From an uncultured Rhodobacter sp. (GTDB lineage: Bacteria > Pseudomonadota > Alphaproteobacteria > Rhodobacterales > Rhodobacteraceae), in contig CALGTJ010000219.1 of assembly GCA_937901435.1 (NCBI GenBank), positions 1-6,718 on the forward strand: a stretch of 6,718 bases of DNA, written 5' to 3'. The notes beneath the pieces were generated by a model that worked only from the letters and a program-made list of their open reading frames with translations, did not search any database and was not told where the DNA came from. A program made the position numbers and the translations under genes. Shown here piece after piece: positions 1-5,259 of this stretch (positions within the stretch are counted from its first letter, which is position 1; every line of letters starts with the position of its first letter).

Positions 1-285
1 TTTGAGGTGCTGCGTCTGGACGGCGACCGGATCGTGGAACTCGTCTCGCAGGGCACTGGCGCGAATATCCTTTTGCATCCCCTGTCGGAGGGTCGCAAGG
101 AGGGGCAGTCCCTTGTGAAACTGGTGTTCGATGTGGAAGACGTCGAGGGGTTTTGCCGCGCGTCACAGCAGAAAGGACTGCAGTTCGGTGCCATTCATCA
201 AGCCGACGGCTACAGCTTTGCCAACACCAAGGACCCCGCCAAGAACTCCGTTTCCATCTCCAGCCGTGCTTTCGTCCAGCGCTGA
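1..285 (+). CDS. VOC (glyoxalase/bleomycin-resistance-like) family protein, C-terminal part, 5' truncated by window edge
   Basis: The reading frame is open from base 1 to the TGA at 283-285 and gives the last 94 residues of a protein whose start lies outside the window. A GTG at 7 is an internal Val codon in my reading, not the start, because the frame stays open to the edge. The piece looks like the second beta-alpha-beta-beta-beta half of a vicinal oxygen chelate fold. A strand with a His (ANILLHPL, about residues 21-28 of the fragment) is followed by a strand ending in acidic residues plus a helix (KLVFDVEDVEGFC), a 'kGLQFG' turn, and a closing 'KDPAKN' motif that corresponds to the family's usual KDPdGN. 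Family members include glyoxalases, dioxygenases and antibiotic-binding proteins, so substrate cannot be given. Metal ligands cannot be judged from half a domain. The next gene starts 113 bp downstream. I see no terminator between them. Confidence 0.7.
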   Translation, partial: FEVLRLDGDRIVELVSQGTGANILLHPLSEGRKEGQSLVKLVFDVEDVEGFCRASQQKGLQFGAIHQADGYSFANTKDPAKNSVSISSRAFVQR

Positions 286-353
286 GCCATGGCCTGAACA
301 CGTCCGCCCTCTAACCGTCCTCATGCAGTTCACACCCTTGTTTCCGACGACCC

Positions 354-385
354 GCGACACCGAACATCCGTGACACCAAACATCC
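354..385. repeat. 16-bp tandem duplication upstream of the 399 gene
   Basis: Bases 354-369 and 370-385 are two adjacent 16-bp copies that differ at two positions (core GACACC-R-AACATCC). They end three bases before the Shine-Dalgarno sequence of the next gene. They could be a direct-repeat operator, part of the 5' leader, or a simple duplication. I could not recognise a convincing -35/-10 promoter in the 286-398 gap. Confidence 0.6.
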
Positions 386-387
386 TT

Positions 388-395
388 GGGAGGAG
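388..395 (+). promoter_or_regulatory. Strong ribosome binding site for the 399 gene
   Basis: GGGAGGAG lies three bases before the ATG at 399 (five bases from the core GGAG end region, depending on alignment). It is the best Shine-Dalgarno match on the plus strand here and fixes the start of the exported protein, whose first residues also form a proper signal peptide. Confidence 0.75.
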
Positions 396-398
396 CCC

Positions 399-1274
399 AT
401 GAACATCGCCATAAAACCCCTCGTTTTCCTCGCGGCAGCGTTGGTTCTGGCCCCTGCCCTGTCGCTGTCTCTGTTCCTGCGCTCCGCCCATGCCGAGGGA
501 CGCCCGTTTCTTGCGATGTTTATCGAGCCGACGGCGGATGGTTACGCGCTGATCCCGCCGGATCGCACCGCCCCATGGCAAGCCCCGAACCTGCCGGCTG
601 GCGAAGAGTTTGCCCTCAACATCACGGCCACGGGTTTTCATGTGGGAGACCTGCCGGATATCGGCAAGAACGACGTTGTTTTTCAGGCGATCGTGCGGAC
701 AGACATCACAACCGACAAGCGGCTTGGCGATCAGGGCGCGATCTCTTATTCCGACGGGTTCCGTATCTCGGATGACATGCCGGTGGGGGGCTACACCTCG
801 CGCCGCCTGGTCTCTGCCGTGCCGCTTGAGGACCAGCTGGAACTGACCCTGAAACTGCACGAACTGGATGGCGCGGCGCGAAAGAAATACAACGATCTCG
901 GCGCGCTTCTCGTTCTGATCGAGGACAGTCCGAGCGGTGCTTCTGTCATCAGCGCCCCGGCGGGCAACATCTATCTGCAACTCGCCATGGAAGTGTTCAA
1001 TCTGGTCTACGGCGAGATGAGCAAGAATGACACCATCCTTGAAAACCCCCTCACGATGGAACGGGCCCCCGGCGCGGGTGTCCTGCCACTGCGGCCCGGG
1101 CAATGGGTGTTCATGGAAGAGGCCCCGAAGAGTGCCTACAAGATCGACCCGCAAAGCGATCTGACCTTCGACGGTCGCGCCCTGTCCCTGACCGATCCGG
1201 ACAGCAAACAGAAAATGCCGACCCATATCATCCTGTCGCTTGATATCACGCCGCAGCCGATCCCGGCCCGGTAA
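399..1274 (+). CDS. Exported protein of unknown function, 291 aa
   Basis: I do not recognise this family. What can be seen: a signal peptide with a Lys at position 6, a long Ala/Leu-rich core (residues 7-27) and a likely signal peptidase I site after Ala32 (A-H-A before Glu33), so the mature protein should be periplasmic or secreted; there is no lipobox. The mature part (about 259 aa) has no Cys and no further membrane segment. Residues 70-175 alternate hydrophobic strands with acidic turns (NITATGF, DVVFQAIVR, ELTLKLHELDG, ALLVLIEDS), which resembles a C2-like beta-sandwich; that is inference from pattern only. A helix-like stretch at 190-208 and a strand-rich C-terminus (252-291) follow. 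The start is supported by GGGAGGAG just upstream. The M20 peptidase begins 29 bp after the stop with no terminator between, so the two are probably co-transcribed. The name 'hypothetical exported protein' is the most that is justified. Confidence 0.85.
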   Translation: MNIAIKPLVFLAAALVLAPALSLSLFLRSAHAEGRPFLAMFIEPTADGYALIPPDRTAPWQAPNLPAGEEFALNITATGFHVGDLPDIGKNDVVFQAIVRTDITTDKRLGDQGAISYSDGFRISDDMPVGGYTSRRLVSAVPLEDQLELTLKLHELDGAARKKYNDLGALLVLIEDSPSGASVISAPAGNIYLQLAMEVFNLVYGEMSKNDTILENPLTMERAPGAGVLPLRPGQWVFMEEAPKSAYKIDPQSDLTFDGRALSLTDPDSKQKMPTHIILSLDITPQPIPAR

Positions 1275-1303
1275 TCCCCCGCCCGTATATAGGAACTCTT
1301 GCC

Positions 1304-2434
1304 ATGAATCCCCTCGATCTGCCCTTTGACATTGACAACATGCTGGCCGGGCTGAAGCCCTGGATCGAATGTGAAAGCCCCACCCATGACGCCGCGGCCG
1401 TGGATCGGATGATGGATATGGCGGCCTATGATATGGCGGGTCTTGGCACCATCGAACGCATCCCCGGCCGGATGGGCTTTGGCGGATGTCTGCGCGTGCG
1501 CCTGCCGCATCCGGACATGGGCAAGCCCGGCATCCTGATTGCGGGGCATATGGATACGGTCCATCCCATCGGCACGCTGGATGTGCTGCCCTTCAAACGC
1601 GAGGGCGATCTTTGCTATGGCCCGGGCATCATGGACATGAAGGGCGGCAATTACATCAGCGTAGAAGCGCTGCGCCAGCTGGCCCGCGCCGGGATGCAGA
1701 CGCCCCTGCCCGTCACCGTGCTGTTCACCCCTGACGAAGAGGTCGGCACCCCGTCAACACGCGGTCTGATCGAGGCCGAAGCTGCGCGCAACAAATATGT
1801 GCTGGTCCCCGAACCCGGCCACGAGGACGGCGGGGTCACCATCGGGCGCTATGCCATCGCGCGGTTCAACCTGCGCTCTATCGGCAAGCCCAGCCATGCG
1901 GGTGCGCGCCTTGGGGATGGCAAATCCGCGATCAACGCCATGGCCCGCAAGATCATCGAGATCGAAGACATGACCAGCGACGACTGCACCTTCAGCGTCG
2001 GCGTGATCCATGCGGGCCAATGGGTGAACTGCGTGTCATCCTTTTGCGATGCCGAGGCGCTGACCATGGCGAAAAAGCAATCCGATCTGGACGCAGGCGT
2101 CGCCCGGATGCTGGCCCTGCAAGGCGATGTGAACGGCGTCGGCTTTGAGGTCACGCGCGGCGTCACCCGCCCTGTGTGGGAGCCGGACCAACCCGGCACC
2201 ATGCAGATCTTTGACATCGCGCGCGACATCGCCAAGGAACTTGGATTTGAGATGACGGGCCGCAGTCAGGGTGGCGGCTCTGACGGCAATTTCACCGGGG
2301 CGATGGGCATCCCGACACTGGACTCTCTGGGCGTGCGCGGCAGTGGGGCCCATACGCTGAGCGAGTATATCCATGTAGACAGCCTGCTGGAGCGCGCCCG
2401 CCTGATGTCTGCGCTACTGATGCGGTTGAATTAG
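1304..2434 (+). CDS. M20-family zinc metallopeptidase (CPG2 / ArgE-DapE type), 376 aa
   Basis: Cytosolic (no signal peptide) metalloamidohydrolase that should cleave a peptide-like or N-acyl bond next to a free carboxylate. The two-zinc site of the family is complete: GHMDTV with His82 and Asp84, GIMDMKGG with bridging Asp111, TPDEEVG with catalytic Glu145 and ligand Glu146, Glu170 in VPEPG, and His350 in the C-terminal GAHTLSE motif. The catalytic domain (about 1-180 and 295-376) is interrupted by the usual dimerisation/lid domain (about 181-292), which keeps His198 (PSHAG), Asn242 and Arg289 (TRP). In that lid, the usual N-x-V-P...D-x-R stretch reads N-C-V-S...L-T-M, so the normal Pro and Arg are absent. 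Length matches glutamate carboxypeptidase/acetylornithine deacetylase relatives. Start: ATG at 1304 with AGGAA (1291-1295) eight bases upstream. It follows the exported protein by 29 bp and probably shares its transcript. The exact substrate is not readable; glutamate carboxypeptidase-like is the nearest label. Confidence 0.92.
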   Translation: MNPLDLPFDIDNMLAGLKPWIECESPTHDAAAVDRMMDMAAYDMAGLGTIERIPGRMGFGGCLRVRLPHPDMGKPGILIAGHMDTVHPIGTLDVLPFKREGDLCYGPGIMDMKGGNYISVEALRQLARAGMQTPLPVTVLFTPDEEVGTPSTRGLIEAEAARNKYVLVPEPGHEDGGVTIGRYAIARFNLRSIGKPSHAGARLGDGKSAINAMARKIIEIEDMTSDDCTFSVGVIHAGQWVNCVSSFCDAEALTMAKKQSDLDAGVARMLALQGDVNGVGFEVTRGVTRPVWEPDQPGTMQIFDIARDIAKELGFEMTGRSQGGGSDGNFTGAMGIPTLDSLGVRGSGAHTLSEYIHVDSLLERARLMSALLMRLN

Positions 2435-2446
2435 GCCCAAAGGGGT

Positions 2447-2506
2447 ACAGGCCAAGGTTTCACAGGCCAAGATTCCACAGGCCAAGACTCCACAAGCCAG
2501 AACCGC
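2447..2506. repeat. 15-bp tandem repeat, three good copies plus one decayed copy
   Basis: Starting 12 bases after the M20 stop codon, the unit ACAGGCCAAGryTCC-like is repeated head to tail at 2447-2461, 2462-2476 and 2477-2491, with a decayed fourth copy at 2492-2506 (ACAAGCCAGAACCGC). Copies 2 and 3 differ at one base. The period is a multiple of three, but the units lie outside any supported coding frame. No spacers are present, so this is not a CRISPR array. Function unknown. Confidence 0.75.
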
Positions 2507-2520
2507 CGCACCAAGGCATC

Positions 2521-2572
2521 AGGGGCGAAAAGATGTCGGCACAGCGCGACCCGATCTGATGTTTTCGCCCCT
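2521..2572. repeat. Long inverted repeat between M20 and MFS genes
   Basis: AGGGGCGAAAA (2521-2531) is the exact reverse complement of TTTTCGCCCCT (2562-2572), giving an 11-bp stem with a 30-base interior. The interior has its own shorter pairing (TCGG at 2536-2539 with CCGA at 2551-2554). The A and T tracts are on the loop side of the G/C block, the reverse of an intrinsic terminator, and no T-run follows. It is therefore better seen as an operator-type dyad, a dispersed palindromic repeat, or an RNA hairpin in the leader of the MFS gene. Confidence 0.6.
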
Positions 2573-2641
2573 TGCCCAACGCCGGCCAACATGATCGAAA
2601 GGATCAGGGGTCGATGACAGCCCCATTGGGGGGATGTCCTT

Positions 2642-3822
2642 TTGCTGCAAACACGCTACCGGGTGCTGGCGGGGGCCTGCCTGACCCAGTTTTCCATCAT
2701 CGGGTTGCTGTTTTGCTACGGCGTCTACTTTAAACCGCTGCAAGAGACCTTCGGCTGGTCGCGCACCTTTTTGTCCAGCGCCTCGTCGCTGGCCTTCTTT
2801 ATGATGGGCGTGCTGGCGATCCTTGCAGGGCGGTTGAACGACCGCTTTGGCCCACGTATCGTGCTGAGCGTGGCCGGGGTATTTTATGGCACAGGGTTTC
2901 TCTTGCTGTCGCAGGTCTCGGCCCCGTGGCAGATGTATGTGATCTTTGGCCTGTTTCTGGGAATGGGCCTTGGCGCGCATGATGTTGTGACCCTGTCAAC
3001 CATCGCGCGCTGGTTTCCGGGACGGCGCGGGATCATGTCGGGCGTGGTCAAAAGCGGCACCGCCATCGGCCAGGTCGTCTTACCCCCCTCGCCGCATTGT
3101 TGTTGCTGGCCTATGGCTGGCGGCAGGCGCTGATCCTTCTGGGCATCGCCGCATTGATCCTGCTGCTGATCGCTGCCCTGATGATGAACCGCCCCCCCGC
3201 CCCGACGGGCACCGCGCGTGACGCGCTCTCAGAGGGGCAAAGCTTTGCCCGGGCCCGCGCCACCCGCGTCTTCTGGTCGCTTTGTGCCATCCAGTTCCTG
3301 TTCTTTCCCTCGATGATGACCGTTCCCTTGCATGTGGCCGTGCATGGCAGCGATCTGGGGATGAGCCCCACCAAAGCGGCCAGCCTGCTGTCGGTTTTGG
3401 GCGCAGGCAGCATCGCAGGACGGCTGATTGTCGGCATGATCTCTGACCGCATCGGCGGCAAGCGCGCTTTCGAGATGTGTTTCGTGGTGCTCTTATCCAG
3501 CCTGCTGGCCTTCACCTTTTTCACAACCCACATGCTGCTCTTTTAAATCGTCGCCGCCTATGGTTTCAGCCACGGAGGTCTGTTCACAGTCGTCTCGCCG
3601 CTGGTGGCCGAATACTACGGTATGCGCGCCCATGGGGCGATCTTTGGCACGATCCTGTTCTTTGGCACGCTGGGCGGTGCAATTGGTCCCATCATGGCAG
3701 GCCGGATCTTCGATGTGACGTCCAGTTATCAATATGCCTTTATGTCACTGGCCCTGCTCGCCGGGATCGGTTTGGCCCTGGTGCTTTCCCTTCCCAAACC
3801 TGCCTCTGCGCTCACAAACTGA
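2642..3822 (+). pseudogene. MFS transporter (OFA/monocarboxylate-like), disrupted by a frameshift and an in-frame stop
   Basis: When joined, the pieces make a typical 12-helix major facilitator of about 393 aa, probably for a small organic anion; the RWFPGRRG stretch after helix 4 and overall pattern recall the OFA/monocarboxylate group. Piece 1 (from 2642) covers helices 1 to about 5 and holds motif A, GRLNDRFGPR (residues 63-72). At the C-run 3083-3088 the frame must move back one base: the protein continues as LAALLLLAYGW from 3088, as if one C were lost. Piece 2 carries the second-half motif GMISDRIGGKR and stops at TAA 3544-3546; the same frame then continues without a gap (IVAAYGFSHGG onward) to the TGA at 3820-3822, so this is a single nonsense change. 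Start is uncertain: TTG 2642 with GGGGGGA seven bases upstream, or ATG 2614, which would fit only if the G-run 2628-2633 had one G fewer. Two lesions argue for a decayed gene; sequencing error at homopolymers is the alternative. Confidence 0.88.
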
Positions 3823-3824
3823 TC

Positions 3825-3873
3825 GGCCAAAGCCAGGAAAACCAATACGACCTTTGGCCTTCATCTGGCCAAA
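3825..3873. repeat. Three-part inverted repeat (GGCCAAAG family) after the MFS gene
   Basis: GGCCAAAG (3825-3832) is the exact reverse complement of CTTTGGCC (3852-3859), and TTTGGCC (3853-3859) is also the reverse complement of GGCCAAA (3867-3873) across a 7-base loop. The middle arm can pair with either side but not both at once. The downstream hairpin is followed by AAAAATACC, with no T-run, so it is not a plus-strand intrinsic terminator. Confidence 0.55.
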
Positions 3874-3881
3874 AATACCTC

Positions 3882-3917
3882 GGGGAGCCTGGGGGGGAGC
3901 CTGGGGAGGGTCTGGGG
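3882..3917 (+). repeat. 12-bp G-rich tandem repeat, possible G-quadruplex
   Basis: GGGGAGCCTGGG occurs twice back to back (3882-3893 and 3894-3905) and is followed by a decayed third unit (3906-3917). With the following G8 run the plus strand carries five tracts of three or more G (3882-3885, 3891-3897, 3903-3906, 3908-3910, 3914-3921) separated by 1 to 5 bases, which satisfies the usual quadruplex pattern. The last tract is also an arm of the terminator hairpin. Confidence 0.65.
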
Positions 3918-3938
3918 GGGGCTGGCCCCCCAGATTTT
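3911..3938 (+). terminator. Intrinsic-type terminator in the convergent gap
   Basis: TCTGGGGGG (3911-3919) pairs perfectly with CCCCCCAGA (3926-3934) to form a 9-bp G/C-rich stem with a 6-base loop, followed directly by TTTT (3935-3938). It lies about 90 bp after the MFS stop and 30 bp before the end of the convergent binding-protein gene. The T-run is on the plus-strand side, so it mainly serves plus-strand transcripts; the same hairpin may slow minus-strand transcripts, but they lack a U-run. Confidence 0.7.
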
Positions 3939-3967
3939 CGGATTGCCTTGGCAATTCGATGTTCGGA

Positions 3968-5233
3968 TCACTTCACCGAGGCCATAAAGGCGTCAACCTC
4001 TTCCAGCGTGATATACTGCAACTCGGCATTGCCCTCGGCCGTAAAGCCCCAGGTGACCGCCGGGGCCGACACATCGCCATTCGCGTCAAAGCGCACATTG
4101 CCCGTCGCGCCCTGATACTGAACGCTGCCACCGCTGGCGAGGATCTCTTTGGCCATGGCAAAGCCCGCCGCATCCGCAGTGACAGGCGTGCCCTCGGGGT
4201 CCGTCACTTTGCCGATCATCGCCGCAATCTCGGGGCCCGTCGCATCCTTGCCCGCCGCTTCCATCGCCAGCAGCGCGATCATTGTCGCGTCATAGCTGTT
4301 GGACAGGCCCGGACCGTTTGGGGGGCCATCGAATTTGGCGGTGTATTGCGCAACAAAGGCAGAGGCGGACTCGCTGCGCGGCGAGGCGGTGTCGGTGCCG
4401 ACGGTGTCACCCAGATATTGCAGCCCCACATTGTCGCGGAACTCATCGGATTTCAGGGCGTTGGCGACGATCATCTTTTGCGTGCCTCCCAGAGAGATCC
4501 ATTCGCGCACAACCGCTGTGCCCTCCTTGGGGTAAAGCGCCATATACAAGGCATCTGGATTGCCCTTCAGCGCCTCGGTGACTTCGGCCCGGAACGACGC
4601 CTGCCCGTCGTTGATCGCCACAGACCCCGTGACCTCGATCCCTAGCGAGGCGAGATCGGCGGCCACCAGCTTGCCGATGTCTTGACCCCAGTCGTCATTC
4701 TTGTAGAGGATCGCGACCGATTTATAACCCTTGTCGCGCGCCACCATGGCCCCCACTGCGGCCTGCACGCCAGAGGTGGCGAAGGTCCGGAAGAACAGGC
4801 CCTTGGTCTTGCCTTCCTGCGACAGTGCCGTGAAGGCGGTCGAGGAGGAACAACACGACATCTGCACCACATCGGCGGGCGCCGTGACAGAGGTCAGGAT
4901 CGGCATGGACACGCCAGAGGACACCGCCCCCAGCAGGACCTTGACACCGTCCAGATCGACCAGCGCCTTGGCGGCATCGACGCCGACCTTGGGATCGACC
5001 TGACTGTCGCGCAGGACCATCTCGATCTGGCACCCGGCCACACCACCGGCCTCGTTCACCAGATCCACGGCGTATTGCGCGGTGGCGGCGATGGGCTTGC
5101 CCCAATCCACGGATGTGGGCAGCACGGCCCCGATCTTGGTGGTGCAATCCTGCGCCAGCGCAGCCCCGCCAAGCGAGGTGATCCCCGCCGCAAGGCCAAG
5201 CGCCAGTCCGGCGCGTGTGGTTCTATGTGTCAT
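3968..5233 (-). CDS. ABC transporter periplasmic substrate-binding protein, LivJ/LivK (Peripla_BP_6) type, 421 aa
   Basis: Periplasmic receptor of a HAAT-family (branched-chain amino acid type) importer. A signal peptide ends at about Ala27 (A-L-A before Gln28). The mature part is a two-lobe type I binding fold: KIGAVLPTS at 33-41 (first strand), NEAGGVAGCQIEMVLRDSQ at 60-78, ligand-cleft Ser pair in GAVSSGVSMPIL (102-113), KNDDWGQDIGK at 178-188 starting lobe 2, and SYDATMIALLAMEAAG at 313-328. Cys30 and Cys68 are placed like the N-lobe disulfide of LivJ. A Cys127-Cys128 pair sits where relatives usually have small polar residues. The start is fixed by AAAGGGAG (minus strand, 5248-5241) seven bases before the ATG. 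It begins 26 bp after the LivM-like gene on the same strand and is the last gene of the operon. Ligand is unknown; amino acids, amides, urea and aromatic acids are all used by this family. Confidence 0.93.
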   Translation of the reverse strand: MTHRTTRAGLALGLAAGITSLGGAALAQDCTTKIGAVLPTSVDWGKPIAATAQYAVDLVNEAGGVAGCQIEMVLRDSQVDPKVGVDAAKALVDLDGVKVLLGAVSSGVSMPILTSVTAPADVVQMSCCSSSTAFTALSQEGKTKGLFFRTFATSGVQAAVGAMVARDKGYKSVAILYKNDDWGQDIGKLVAADLASLGIEVTGSVAINDGQASFRAEVTEALKGNPDALYMALYPKEGTAVVREWISLGGTQKMIVANALKSDEFRDNVGLQYLGDTVGTDTASPRSESASAFVAQYTAKFDGPPNGPGLSNSYDATMIALLAMEAAGKDATGPEIAAMIGKVTDPEGTPVTADAAGFAMAKEILASGGSVQYQGATGNVRFDANGDVSAPAVTWGFTAEGNAELQYITLEEVDAFMASVK

Positions 5234-5240
5234 TTTAGTG

Positions 5241-5248
5241 CTCCCTTT
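5241..5248 (-). promoter_or_regulatory. Ribosome binding site of the substrate-binding protein gene
   Basis: On the minus strand AAAGGGAG precedes the ATG (5233-5231) by seven bases, inside the 26-bp gap after the LivM stop codon. It is a clear Shine-Dalgarno match and supports the chosen start. Confidence 0.7.
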
Positions 5249-5259
5249 TATGTTCGAAT

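Noticed and set aside
330..1226. Long minus-strand open frame (298 aa) opposite the exported-protein gene
   Set aside because: Arg/His/Gly-rich translation without family motifs, typical antisense shadow of a GC-rich gene; the plus-strand frame has a signal peptide and a strong ribosome binding site.
2447..2506. CRISPR array
   Set aside because: Units are 15 bp, directly adjacent, with no unique spacers and no cas genes.
2521..2572. Inverted repeat as an intrinsic terminator of the M20 transcript
   Set aside because: The T-run is inside the stem on the loop side and no T-run follows the 3' arm.
3544..3546. TAA as the true end of a shorter MFS protein with a separate small downstream gene
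   Set aside because: Helices 10-12 continue in the same frame directly after the TAA, including a typical YGFSHGG helix; a start codon at 3622 or 3604 would fall inside a transporter domain.
3942..3955. ATTGCC-TT-GGCAAT hairpin as terminator of the binding-protein gene
   Set aside because: Six-pair stem with a two-base loop is sterically poor, and the minus-strand sequence after it has no U-run.
3734..4645. Plus-strand open frame (303 aa) crossing the MFS end, the convergent gap and the binding-protein gene
   Set aside because: It starts in the wrong frame of the MFS gene, runs through the terminator hairpin and lies antisense to a well-recognised binding protein; composition is shadow-like.
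5140..5160. Lipoprotein signal at Cys30 of the binding protein
   Set aside because: The residues before the Cys are A-Q-D, which do not fit a lipobox; an A-L-A signal peptidase I site precedes it.
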